In this document: piece after piece, positions 8,578 to 16,827 of the stretch
Position numbering within the stretch: position 1 is the first letter of the stretch
Layout: each line of letters opens with the position of its first letter
From: an uncultured Rhodospirillales bacterium
Lineage (GTDB): Bacteria > Pseudomonadota > Alphaproteobacteria > Azospirillales > Azospirillaceae
NCBI GenBank assembly: GCA_903856295.1
Contig: CAIOBP010000254.1
Location: 1-64,000, forward strand
DNA length: 64,000 bases
Reading direction: 5' to 3'
Notes under the pieces: model-generated
What the model was told of the DNA's origin: nothing
Database searches by the model: none
The model's input: the letters and a program-made list of their open reading frames with translations, nothing else
Translations under genes and position numbers: made by a program

Positions 8578-9096
8578 ATGTTCCGTTTTCTGGCCCGTGC
8601 CGTGTTGAGCCGATCGCTGGCCGAACCGCCCCCGCCCGTGCTCGAGGAGGATGTCCAGGCTCTGGCCCGGCGCGTCACTGAGGTCGCGCGGGACCGGCTC
8701 GGCCGGGGCCTGACCATCAGGGCCGTCGACGCCGGCTCCTGCAACGGCTGCGAGCTGGAAATTCACGCCCTGAACAATGTCTACAACGATCTGGAGCGGT
8801 TCGGACTGCACTTCACCGCCTCGCCGCGTCATGCCGATGTCTTGCTGGTCACCGGCCCGGTGACGGTGAACATGCGCGAAGCTCTCGAACGGACCTGGAC
8901 AGCCACCCCCGATCCGAAATGGGTCGTCGCGGTCGGAGCGTGCGGCCTCGATGGCGGTGTGTTCCGGGGCGGAACCGGAGTAGTCGGCGGGATTGACGCC
9001 GTCATTCCGGTCGATCTCCACATCCCCGGGTGTCCGCCGTCACCAACCCGGCTGCTCCAAGGGCTGCTGGCGCTGCTCGAGGTCGTTAAAGCCTGA
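8578..9096 (+). CDS. hyfI: Hydrogenase-4-like small subunit HyfI (NuoB-like FeS protein)
   Basis: 172-residue iron-sulfur subunit of the NuoB/HyfI family. All four cysteines for the proximal [4Fe-4S] (N2-type) cluster are seen: GSCNGCELE (Cys55, Cys58), GACGLDGG (Cys122) and PGCPPSP (Cys152). The electron relay to the large subunit is therefore intact although the NiFe site is lost. The gene closes the cluster, 85 bases after hyfG. No ferredoxin-like (hyfA, hyfH) or maturation (hyp) genes follow; the next gene is convergent. Confidence 0.92.
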   Translation: MFRFLARAVLSRSLAEPPPPVLEEDVQALARRVTEVARDRLGRGLTIRAVDAGSCNGCELEIHALNNVYNDLERFGLHFTASPRHADVLLVTGPVTVNMREALERTWTATPDPKWVVAVGACGLDGGVFRGGTGVVGGIDAVIPVDLHIPGCPPSPTRLLQGLLALLEVVKA

Positions 9097-9119
9097 GGCT
9101 CAGAGCCCGCGCGTGGTCA

Positions 9120-10040
9120 TCAGGCGAGACCCTCCAGAAAGCCCTGTGATGGGGCGAAGAACATGGCGCCCGTTACAGGGCGGGTAAAGTCCAGCAAGTG
9201 ATCGTAGGTGCCATCGGCATCACTCATCACCATGCGCTCAAGCATCCGGCGAAAGGGTGCGGGGCTCTTGCCATACGAAACAAAATACAGCCCATGCTCA
9301 TCGGTGGTCCCGTAAGGGAGGCTGTGCCTGAGAATCTCCAGCTCCTGCCCATCGTCCTCGATCACCACCCTGGCAATATGAGCGGTTGCCGGCTTTATTT
9401 CATCGTCCAGTTCGATATCGTCAGCCTTGGTTCGGCCAATGATCCGCTCTTGTTCGTCAAGGCCGAGCCCCTCCCAGTGTCGGAGGTTATGAACGTAGCG
9501 CTGAATGTTGACGTAGCTGCCGCCGGAAAAGGCCGGGTCCTCGGACGCAACCACAGCAACCTCGGCCCGTTCCGCGCCCTGCGGGTTTTCAGTACCGTCG
9601 ACAAACCCCGACAAATCGCGCCCCTTGAGATACTTGAACCCGTGGATTTCTTCGACCAGCCTGACCGCGTCACCAAGACGGCGCCGAATCTCACGCGCCA
9701 GAGCAAAATTGACGTCGTGGCGATCCGAGCGGATATGCAGGAACACGTCTGCGTCAGTGGCGGGAGCGTGCCGGTGGCCATCGACCAAAGCCTGAAATGG
9801 CACAAGCTCCGCCGGCCGATCGGGGCCACAGAGCGTATCCCAGATGACAGCGCCGATTCCGGCCGAACTGACCAGTAAGGGCGCCTGCAGATCGGCGGCG
9901 AACTGCGTCGTCAGCTTCGGCAATGCCGCGATGGACTTCCGCACACGCGCCGCATCTTCTGGACCATTGTTCACGGACAGCGTGATGAAAAGACCGAAAT
10001 CAGAGCCCTCGGCGCAGACGCCCGTTTGGGGAGTGCTCAT
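9120..10040 (-). CDS. Dyp-type heme peroxidase
   Basis: 306-residue dye-decolorizing peroxidase, YfeX/DyP-B-like, which oxidises substrates with hydrogen peroxide using heme b. The hallmark GxxDG motif is in GFVDGTENP; the conserved region GGSYVNIQRYVHNL and a downstream Arg/His-containing heme pocket follow. Start ATG at 10040 is preceded by CTGGAG at good spacing; a TTG eight codons upstream is unlikely. No signal peptide is visible, so it is cytosolic or encapsulated; no encapsulin gene lies beside it. Convergent with hyfI. Confidence 0.9.
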   Translation of the reverse strand: MSTPQTGVCAEGSDFGLFITLSVNNGPEDAARVRKSIAALPKLTTQFAADLQAPLLVSSAGIGAVIWDTLCGPDRPAELVPFQALVDGHRHAPATDADVFLHIRSDRHDVNFALAREIRRRLGDAVRLVEEIHGFKYLKGRDLSGFVDGTENPQGAERAEVAVVASEDPAFSGGSYVNIQRYVHNLRHWEGLGLDEQERIIGRTKADDIELDDEIKPATAHIARVVIEDDGQELEILRHSLPYGTTDEHGLYFVSYGKSPAPFRRMLERMVMSDADGTYDHLLDFTRPVTGAMFFAPSQGFLEGLA

Positions 10041-10146
10041 GACATGCTCCAGCGTAAGTTTCAATGCCGCACCGCAGCTGTTTAACCAACGAGCGCGCCC
10101 CTGACAACTCCCCCGAGGGCCAACCGTGCGCCGGTTGCGGCCGCAT

Positions 10147-10482
10147 TCATGCCCCCTGACGAAGCTTGGCCCAACCGGCTTGAAGAGAGGCGAGATGGAG
10201 CAAGAGTCTATCGGCGCCGTGACGGGTCAGCGTCTCGCCGCCGCGCGCAATCACAAGGGCATTCACCAGCGCCGCGAACTTCAGGCGAACGCCGGCTTCA
10301 GTGGTTGGCACCGCGTTCGCAAAGACGTCATCGGCGTGAATGAGCGCGCTATTGCATGTGTCGGCATCGGCGCAGTCGCCGCGCTTCAATGCGTGCTCCA
10401 GAGCTTCGTCGGCCCGGTCGAAGGCAAGCCGTGCCGCAACCACAGGATCAGACACGGTGGAAACTTCTGTCGATTTTGTCAT
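10147..10482 (-). CDS. Small conserved alpha-helical protein of unknown function
   Basis: 111 residues from ATG 10482, with a possible upstream extension. It is mostly helical and slightly acidic, with RLAFDRADEALEHALKRG and a segment rich in Ala, Leu and His; two cysteines sit in DCADADTCN. No catalytic motif or membrane segment is recognised. Coding in this frame is favoured over the opposite-strand frames because the latter are Arg/Pro-rich shadows. It lies upstream of the DyP gene on the same strand, with about 100 bases between them. Confidence 0.5.
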   Translation of the reverse strand: MTKSTEVSTVSDPVVAARLAFDRADEALEHALKRGDCADADTCNSALIHADDVFANAVPTTEAGVRLKFAALVNALVIARGGETLTRHGADRLLLHLASLQAGWAKLRQGA

Positions 10483-10559
10483 GGAAACGCCGGTCCATGC
10501 GAAACCGGGCCGCCGCCGTTGCGGCCCCGGTGCGCGGCTGGTCAAACCCGCTGAGTTAT

Positions 10560-10645
10560 TGGTGGAAGGGGGAGGATTCGAACCTCCGTACTCCTAAGAG
10601 GGCAGATTTACAGTCTGCTGCCATTAACCACTCGGCCACCCTTCC
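10560..10645 (-). tRNA. tRNA-Tyr (anticodon GTA)
   Basis: Read on the minus strand, the sequence begins GGAAGGGTGGCCGAGTGG and ends CCCTTCCACCA. The 7-bp acceptor stem GGAAGGG/CCCTTCC pairs perfectly and CCA is encoded. The anticodon loop reads ACTGTAAATC, giving anticodon GTA for tyrosine. The T arm contains GGTTCGAATCC. The 86-nt length includes the long variable arm expected of bacterial tRNA-Tyr (class II). Confidence 0.96.
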
Positions 10646-10789
10646 ACGAGGTCCGCCGTAGCATCCCGCGTTGGCGAGGGAATATGGCGGTTTTCTCATC
10701 GCTGTCAACAACAGATACCGGCGCAGCGTGACAAATCGCGCCCCGCCGCCGTTGGCGTTTACCGCCGCAGGCGATCCGGCCGGCCGGGC

Positions 10790-12067
10790 CTATTGCAGCA
10801 GCCCGACCACGGCGCCGCTCAGGCAGGTGGCGATGGTGCCGGCCAGAATGGACTTGCCCCCCAGTTGGACGATTTCGGCCCTGCGCTCCGGGACCATCGA
10901 GCCCAGCCCGCCGATCACGATGCCGAGGCTGCCGAAATTGGCGAAGCCGCACAGGGCGTAGGTCACGATCAGGCGCGAATGGGGCGACAGGGCCGCTTCG
11001 GGCAGGGCGGCCAGATCAAGATAGGCGACGAACTCGTTGAGCACCGTCTTGCTGCCCATCAGCTGGCCCGCGGTTGCCGCCTCGCTCCAGGGCACGCCGA
11101 TCGCCCACATCACCGGCGCGAACAGCGCTCCCAGCAGCCCCTGCAACGTCACCGGCGCCGCGCCCACTCCCGAAACCAGGGCGGCGAGCCCCATATTGAC
11201 CAGGGTGACCAGCGCCACCAGCACCAGCAGCATGGCAACGATGTTGACCAGCAAACCGACGCCGTCGTTGGTACCCTTGACGATGGCGTCCAGCGCGCTG
11301 GACGGGCGCGACTCGCCGTCCAGGACAAAGCGGTCGCCGCCCGCCGCGCCGCCGCCCGCCGCCGCACCGGACGAAAACGGCACCATCAATGCGGCGACGG
11401 CCAGCGCCGCCGGGGTGCTGATCAGCGAGGCGATCAGAATGTTGCCCAGGGCGTTGGGAATCACCGATCCAAGGATGGTGCTGTAGAGCGCCATCATGGT
11501 GCCGGCGACTCCGGCCATGCCACAGGTCATCATGGCGAACAGTTCGCCGCGACTCATGCGCTCGAGGTAGGGGCGTACCAGCAGCGGCGCCTCGATCATG
11601 CCGACAAAGACATGCGCGGCGGCGGCAAAGCCCAGGGCGCCGCCGATGCCCAGGGTGCCGCGCAGCAAAACCGCGAAGCCGGCGACGACTCGTTGCAAAA
11701 TCCCCCAATGGAACAGCAGCGAGGCGACGGCGGAGATGGTCAGAACCAGCGGCAGCGCCCGAAACGCCAGAATGAAGGCGCCACCGGGCCGGATTTCGGC
11801 GAACGGCAGCGGCGCACCGCCGAGATAACCAAAAACGAAGCCGGTACCGGCGTCGGTCGCCTTCTGAAAGGCCTCTACCCCGTCATTGAGCAGCAGAAAC
11901 AGGCCGGCAACCCCCGGAATCTTCAGCAGCAGCACGGCCAGCGCCAGTTGCAGGCCGACTCCGGCCCCCACCGTCCGCCAGCAGACGCCCCAGCGGCTCT
12001 CGCTCACCAGCCACGCCAGCACCAGCAGGCCCGCGAATCCGATCAGCCCCTGAAGCGCCAGCCCCAC
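10790..12067 (-). CDS. Concentrative nucleoside transporter (NupC/CNT family)
   Basis: 425-residue inner-membrane nucleoside:cation symporter of the CNT family, with about ten hydrophobic segments. The family core is present: the glycine-rich FVFGYLGG region, GMIEAPLLVRPYL, MTCGMAGVAGTMMALYS, GSKTVLNEFVAYLDL and CGFANFGSLGIVIGGLG. The start is GTG 12067, directly after the TAG stop of the bacteriohemerythrin gene (no intervening base), so the two are probably cotranscribed. Whether the substrate is a pyrimidine or purine nucleoside cannot be told. Confidence 0.9.
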   Translation of the reverse strand: MGLALQGLIGFAGLLVLAWLVSESRWGVCWRTVGAGVGLQLALAVLLLKIPGVAGLFLLLNDGVEAFQKATDAGTGFVFGYLGGAPLPFAEIRPGGAFILAFRALPLVLTISAVASLLFHWGILQRVVAGFAVLLRGTLGIGGALGFAAAAHVFVGMIEAPLLVRPYLERMSRGELFAMMTCGMAGVAGTMMALYSTILGSVIPNALGNILIASLISTPAALAVAALMVPFSSGAAAGGGAAGGDRFVLDGESRPSSALDAIVKGTNDGVGLLVNIVAMLLVLVALVTLVNMGLAALVSGVGAAPVTLQGLLGALFAPVMWAIGVPWSEAATAGQLMGSKTVLNEFVAYLDLAALPEAALSPHSRLIVTYALCGFANFGSLGIVIGGLGSMVPERRAEIVQLGGKSILAGTIATCLSGAVVGLLQ

Positions 12068-12538
12068 CTAGCAAGCCAGCCTGTAGCTCTCGAACTCGAA
12101 GGGCGAACGCTCCTTGCACAGCCGCTCCCCGAGGAACGCGCCGAGCTGCATGTCGGTGACCATGATGTGGGCCACGAACCAGTTCAGAACGAATCGGGCC
12201 AGATCCTCCACCCGGGCATCGCCGATCGACAAGCCAAGATCAAGCTGACGCAGGCGCGCGATAAACTGGGCATGCTGAGTCATATGACTACTAAGCTCGG
12301 GGTAGTCATACGTCGCCATCAACTCTTCTTCATGCTCGAAATGGTAATCGGCATATGCGAACAGGTCCCGCAGCACCCGGTCCGCAATGGTATACTCGGT
12401 CGGAGTATCCCGCGCTTCGATGAGTTGATTGAGAACACCGATCAGGAGCTGATGCTCGTCATCGATCGATGCCACCCCGACACTCAAATTCGAGCGCCAT
12501 TCGAGCTTTCGCAGTTCCTTGTTCGCGCTGACAGCCAC
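12068..12538 (-). CDS. Bacteriohemerythrin (diiron O2-binding protein)
   Basis: 156-residue single-domain hemerythrin. The diiron ligands follow the usual order: His in DDEHQLL, HFEHEEE (two His and Glu), HMTQHAQF (two His) and HIMVTD (His and Asp). Such proteins store or sense oxygen in microaerophilic and magnetotactic bacteria. GTG start at 12538 is preceded by AGGGAGGGG. The 5' region contains a plausible -35/-10 pair. The C-terminus extends about 20 residues past the last iron ligand. The stop abuts the nucleoside transporter start. Confidence 0.93.
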   Translation of the reverse strand: MAVSANKELRKLEWRSNLSVGVASIDDEHQLLIGVLNQLIEARDTPTEYTIADRVLRDLFAYADYHFEHEEELMATYDYPELSSHMTQHAQFIARLRQLDLGLSIGDARVEDLARFVLNWFVAHIMVTDMQLGAFLGERLCKERSPFEFESYRLAC

Positions 12539-12663
12539 GTGGTTGCCCCTCCCTGTACGGCTTAGTCTCGAACGCCCGAAAGCGCCCTGCCAGCCTTGTT
12601 TTGTTGCTTGCGCGCGGACCTTTCGGGGCGGACACCCCCCAAAGCCAACACGATCGCGGAACT

Positions 12664-12691
12664 ATAGTAGCTGATTTTGCGGCCGTGGCAA
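12664..12691 (-). promoter_or_regulatory. Candidate sigma70-like promoter for the hemerythrin-transporter pair
   Basis: On the minus strand TTGCCA (12691-12686) and TACTAT (12669-12664) are separated by 16 bases, upstream of the bacteriohemerythrin start at 12538. This would give a leader of about 120 bases. Seen by eye only. Confidence 0.4.
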
Positions 12692-12744
12692 CAAGTTCAC
12701 GAAACCCTGGGGGAATCGGGTGAAGGATTTTTCTGCGCCTGAAA

Positions 12745-12890
12745 GTCGTTATGGCCGGGCTTGACCCGGCCATCCACGCGGCGCCACCGTCCCAGCGCGC
12801 CCGAAATAGCTGCAAACGCACAGCGTTAGCGGCAGCGTCGCCGCGTGGAGACGCGGGTCAGGCCCGCGCATGACGGCGTTTATGTGGCAA
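12745..12890. repeat. BIME/MITE-like palindromic repeat, copy 1
   Basis: About 146 bases bounded by two hairpin arms in opposite orientation: the left arm contains GGCCGGGCTTGACCCGGCC and the right arm GCGGGTCAGGCCCGCGC. A closely related copy lies at 39196-39340. Together with flanking sequence this accounts for the 359-base gene-free stretch 12539-12897, whose rest holds the hemerythrin promoter and leader. No transposase (RAYT or other) is in the window. Confidence 0.85.
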
Positions 12891-12897
12891 AGGCCCT

Positions 12898-15225
12898 TCA
12901 GTCGGCCTTGCTGACAAACCCCTCCAGGACTTTCTTGATCCCGGCGAAATCGAAATCGATCTCCAGTTTGTCGCCATCCACCTCCGTGACCGTGCCGGCG
13001 CCGAATTTCTGGTGAAAGACCCGGCTCCCGACCGAATAGCGGCTCGGACGGGTGACGACTCCGATTCGCCGCGCCTGCCCATCCAGCACCGGCGGCCGCG
13101 ACTGCGGCGGGCGGGAAAACGACGAGGACGCGGCGCTTTCCCGGAAACCACCGTAGCCGCCGCCGAAGCCGCCGCTGGAAAAGCCGGCCGCGGCCGGCGC
13201 GGGGCTGTCGCTGACGACATTCCGCTCGGGCAGTTCCATCAGGAAGCGCGACGGCAGGGTGTCGACCCAGGTCGAGTAGATGCGCCGCCGATGGGCCGAA
13301 CAGACCACGGCCTTGCGACGGGCGCGGGTCAGGCCGACATAGGCCAGCCGGCGCTCCTCTTCCAGCCCGGCCTGTCCGTGCTCGTCGAGCGCGCGCTTGT
13401 TGGGAAACAGCCCCTCCTCCCAGCCGGGCAGGAACACGAGATCGAACTCCAGCCCCTTGGCGCCGTGGAGGGTCATGATGCTGACCTTGTCCTCGCCGCC
13501 GCCCTGATTGGCCTCCATCACCAGCGCCACATGCTCGAGGAACCCCTGCAAGGCCTCGAAATCCCCCATGGCGCCGACCAGTTCCTTGAGGTTGTCGAGC
13601 CGGCCCGGCGCCTCGGGAGTTTTGTCTTCCTTCCACATTCGGGTGTAGCCGGATTCGTCGAGCACCATGCGCGCGAGGTCGGTGTGGGGAATCCGCCGGG
13701 CCAGGTCGCGCCAGCGTTCGAAATCCTGCAACAGGGCGCGTAGGGCCTGACGCGGCTTGGGTTTCAGCTCGGCGGTCTCGGTCAGCGCCCAGGCGGCGGT
13801 GGTCATCGGCAGGTCGCGGGCGCGGCCGAGCTGATTGATCGATTGCAGCGCCGCCGGTCCGATGCCGCGCTTGGGCAGGTTGATGATGCGCTCGAAGGCC
13901 AGATCGTCGGCGGGTTGGACGATCACCCGGAAATAGGCCATGGCGTCGCGGATTTCCTGGCGCTCGTAGAAACGCGGCCCGCCGATCACCCGGTAGGGCA
14001 AGCCCAGGGTCATGAAGCGCTCTTCGAATTCGCGGGTCTGGGCGCCGGTTCGCACCAGCACCGCCATCTCTCCCAGCGGCGTGCCCTTGCGCTGGGCGCT
14101 CTCGATCTCCTCGCCGACCCAGCGCGCCTCCTCGATGCTGTCCCACAGCGCGCTCACCCGCACCTTCTCGCCATCGCCGGCCGCGGTCCACAGGGTCTTG
14201 CCCAGACGCGAGCGGTTGTTGGCGATCAGCCCGCCGGCCGCGGCCAGGATATGACCGGTCGAGCGGTAATTCTCCTCCAGCCGGATCACGCTCGCGCCGG
14301 GGAAGTCGGTCTCGAAGCGCAGGATGTTGCCGATCTCGGCGCCGCGCCAGCCATAGATCGACTGGTCCTCGTCGCCGACGCAGCAGATGTTGCGGTGGCC
14401 CTGGGCGAGCAGGCGCAGCCAGAGATATTGCGAGACGTTGGTGTCCTGATACTCGTCGACCAGAATATAGCGGAAGCGCCGGTGATACTCGGCCAGCACA
14501 TCGGGATGGTTCTGGAAGATGGTCAGGATGTGCAGCAGCAAATCGCCGAAATCGCAGGCGTTGAGCGTTTTCAGCCGCTGCTGGTATTCGGCGTAGAGCG
14601 TGAGCGCCCTGCCCCCGACCGCTGCCGCCGCCTCACCGCCGCCGCCCTTGGAGGTGGAGACGCGCTCCGGCGTCACCCCCCGGTCTTTCCAGCGTTCGAT
14701 GATCCCCAGCACCTGACGGGGCGGGAATTTCTTGATGTCGACATGCGCGGCTTCGAGCAGCTGCTTGATCAGCCGCAGCTGATCGTCCGTGTCGAGAATC
14801 GTGAAGTTGGAGCTGAGCCCGACCAGTTCGGCGTGCTTGCGCAGCATCCGCGCCGCCAGCGCGTGAAAGGTGCCGAGCCACCAGCCTTCGACGCCCTCGC
14901 CGAGCAGCGCCGCCACCCGTTCGCGCATCTCATGGGCGGCCTTGTTGGTGAAGGTCACCGCCAGCACCTGAAACGGCGAGGCCCGGCGGGTCATCAGCAA
15001 ATGGGCCAGCCGGGTGGTCAGCACCCGGGTCTTGCCGGTGCCCGCCCCGGCCAGCAGCAGCACCGGCCCGTCCAGCGCCTCGACCGCCTGCCGCTGCACC
15101 GGGTTGAGCCCCTCGAGGTGCCGGGACGAATAGGGATACGGATCGGCCGGCACGAACGCCGCCTCGGGCGCGCTCAGCGGATCGTCGGACCAGAGAGCAT
15201 CGGGGGAAAACGGATCGGACATCAT
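12898..15225 (-). CDS. uvrD: UvrD/PcrA-type DNA helicase
   Basis: 775-residue superfamily 1A 3'-5' DNA helicase for nucleotide excision and mismatch repair or replication-fork clearance. Walker A GAGTGKT and VTFTNKAAHEMRER lie in the N-terminal 1A domain. The Walker B region is VDEYQDTN, followed by GDEDQSIYGWRGAE (motif III) and LEENYRST (motif IV). VSIMTLHGAKGLEFDLVFLP and RRLAYVGLTRA are motifs V and VI. The C-terminus has a Gly/Ser-rich linker and the Tudor-like domain (VGSRVFHQKFGAGTVTEVDG) that binds RNA polymerase in PcrA/UvrD. Monocistronic in appearance. Confidence 0.93.
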   Translation of the reverse strand: MMSDPFSPDALWSDDPLSAPEAAFVPADPYPYSSRHLEGLNPVQRQAVEALDGPVLLLAGAGTGKTRVLTTRLAHLLMTRRASPFQVLAVTFTNKAAHEMRERVAALLGEGVEGWWLGTFHALAARMLRKHAELVGLSSNFTILDTDDQLRLIKQLLEAAHVDIKKFPPRQVLGIIERWKDRGVTPERVSTSKGGGGEAAAAVGGRALTLYAEYQQRLKTLNACDFGDLLLHILTIFQNHPDVLAEYHRRFRYILVDEYQDTNVSQYLWLRLLAQGHRNICCVGDEDQSIYGWRGAEIGNILRFETDFPGASVIRLEENYRSTGHILAAAGGLIANNRSRLGKTLWTAAGDGEKVRVSALWDSIEEARWVGEEIESAQRKGTPLGEMAVLVRTGAQTREFEERFMTLGLPYRVIGGPRFYERQEIRDAMAYFRVIVQPADDLAFERIINLPKRGIGPAALQSINQLGRARDLPMTTAAWALTETAELKPKPRQALRALLQDFERWRDLARRIPHTDLARMVLDESGYTRMWKEDKTPEAPGRLDNLKELVGAMGDFEALQGFLEHVALVMEANQGGGEDKVSIMTLHGAKGLEFDLVFLPGWEEGLFPNKRALDEHGQAGLEEERRLAYVGLTRARRKAVVCSAHRRRIYSTWVDTLPSRFLMELPERNVVSDSPAPAAAGFSSGGFGGGYGGFRESAASSSFSRPPQSRPPVLDGQARRIGVVTRPSRYSVGSRVFHQKFGAGTVTEVDGDKLEIDFDFAGIKKVLEGFVSKAD

Positions 15226-15259
15226 GGGGCCGGATCATATAGCACGATGCCCGGCCGCG

Positions 15260-16033
15260 TCACCCCAGCACGTGATAGCCGCCATCGATGAAGGCGACCA
15301 GGCCGTTGAGGCTCTTGGCGGCGTCGGAGGCCAGGAAGGCGGCGTAGGAACCGACGTCGTCGATGGTGATCAGCCGGTCCGAGGGGGCCTTTTCGGCGGT
15401 CCGGTGCAGCAGTTCGTCGAAGCGGTCGATGCCCGAGGCGGCGCGGGTGGCCAGCGGTCCCGGCGACAGGGCGTGGACCCGGATGCCCTTGGGGCCGAGT
15501 TCGGCCGCCATGTAACGGGTGACGGCTTCCAGCGCCGCCTTCACCGGTCCCATCAGATTGTAATGCTCGACCACCTTTTCCGAGCCGTAGAACGATACGG
15601 TTTGCAGGCAGCCGCCCTGGGTCATCAGCGGTTCGGCCAGCTTGGCCACCCGGACGAAGGAATGGCAGGAGACGTCCATGGCCAGGGTAAAGCCATCACG
15701 CGAGCAATCGACGACCCGGGCGTGCAAATCCTCCTTGGGCGCGAAGGCGATCGAGTGCAGCACGAAATCGATCCGGCCCCAGCTGGCGCGGATCGCCTCG
15801 AACACCGCCTCGAGCTGGCCCGGTTCGCGAACGTCGCAGGGCAGCAGCAGCGAAGCCCCGAGAACCTCGGCCAACGGCGCCACATGGGGCTCGGCCTTCT
15901 CGTTGAGGTAGGTGACGGCCAGCTCCGCCCCCAGCGCCTTGAAGGCGGCGGCGCAGCCATAGGCGATGGAATGGCGGTTGGCGATGCCGATCACCAGCCC
16001 CTTTTTGCCCTCAAGCGAAATCAACGACGACAT
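15260..16033 (-). CDS. fabI: Enoyl-[acyl-carrier-protein] reductase FabI
   Basis: 257-residue short-chain dehydrogenase of the FabI type, the last reductive step of fatty-acid elongation with NADH. The cofactor loop GIANRHSIAYG takes the place of GxxxGxG, as in FabI. The region SFYGSEKVVEHYNLMGPVKA holds the catalytic Tyr-(6)-Lys (YNLMGPVK), and SPGPLATRAASGI is the substrate loop. The middle part is slightly divergent from E. coli FabI, so a second paralog elsewhere is possible. It lies 74 bases downstream of livF in the opposite sense of genome order but on the same strand. Confidence 0.9.
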   Translation of the reverse strand: MSSLISLEGKKGLVIGIANRHSIAYGCAAAFKALGAELAVTYLNEKAEPHVAPLAEVLGASLLLPCDVREPGQLEAVFEAIRASWGRIDFVLHSIAFAPKEDLHARVVDCSRDGFTLAMDVSCHSFVRVAKLAEPLMTQGGCLQTVSFYGSEKVVEHYNLMGPVKAALEAVTRYMAAELGPKGIRVHALSPGPLATRAASGIDRFDELLHRTAEKAPSDRLITIDDVGSYAAFLASDAAKSLNGLVAFIDGGYHVLG

Positions 16034-16107
16034 GGACGGCCTCTTTTCCGGCTGTTGCTGCGATGCAGCGTATAGCGGCGTTGAACCTGTTCCACCACTG
16101 CAAATTT

Positions 16108-16827
16108 CTAGAGGCTCCCCAGATAGGCCGCGACCACCGCCGGATCGTGAGCGATGTCGGTGGCCGGCCCCGAGAGCACGACCCGGCCGCTTTCCAGCAC
16201 ATAGGCGTGATCGGCGATTTCCAGCGCCGCTTCGGCGTTCTGTTCGACCAGCAGGATGGTGCGGCCCTCGCGCTTGAGGTCGGCGATGATCGCGAAAATC
16301 TCCTCGACCAGCATCGGCGCCAGCCCCATGCTCGGCTCATCGAGCAGCAGCAGGCGCGGTTCGGCCATCAGGGCGCGGCCCATGGCCACCATTTGCTGCT
16401 CGCCGCCCGACAACAGGCCGGCGGCCTGCCCCAGCCGGTCGCGCAGCCGGGGGAAGCGCTCCAGCACCGCCTCGCGGCGGCGGCTCAGTTCGGCGCCCTC
16501 GGGCAGCAGGAAGGCGCCCAGCCGCAAATTCTCGGCGACGCTCAAACTGGCGAACAATTGCCGGCCCTCGGGAACCTGGACGATGCCGGCGGCGGCGACC
16601 CGGTGGGGCGCTTTGTGCGAAATCTCCCGGCCCTCGAAGCGAATGGCGCCGGCGCGCGGCCGGAGCAATCCGGAAATGCCGCGCAGGATCGTGGTTTTGC
16701 CGGCACCGTTGGCGCCGATCAGGCAGACCACCGAGCCCCCGGCCACCACGAGATCGACGCCCTTGACCGCCAGGGTATGGCCATAAGCCAGTTCCAGCCC
16801 GGAGAGTTCGAGCAGCGGCGCACTCAT
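16108..16827 (-). CDS. livF: Branched-chain amino acid ABC transporter ATPase LivF
   Basis: 239-residue ABC ATPase. Walker A GANGAGKTT, Q-loop VPEGRQLFASLSV, signature LSGGEQQMVAMGRAL, Walker B LLLLDEPSMGLAP and the switch His in LLVEQN follow in order; the VEQN ending is typical of LivF. The start ATG 16827 overlaps the livG stop by 4 bases (ATGA), so the two are translationally coupled. It pairs with LivG as the nucleotide-binding heterodimer. Confidence 0.93.
   Translation of the reverse strand: MSAPLLELSGLELAYGHTLAVKGVDLVVAGGSVVCLIGANGAGKTTILRGISGLLRPRAGAIRFEGREISHKAPHRVAAAGIVQVPEGRQLFASLSVAENLRLGAFLLPEGAELSRRREAVLERFPRLRDRLGQAAGLLSGGEQQMVAMGRALMAEPRLLLLDEPSMGLAPMLVEEIFAIIADLKREGRTILLVEQNAEAALEIADHAYVLESGRVVLSGPATDIAHDPAVVAAYLGSL

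Noticed and set aside
1791-9096. A working group-4 [NiFe] hydrogenase or formate hydrogenlyase
   Set aside because: The large subunit lacks three of four NiFe ligands, and no formate dehydrogenase, hyp or HyfR gene is present.
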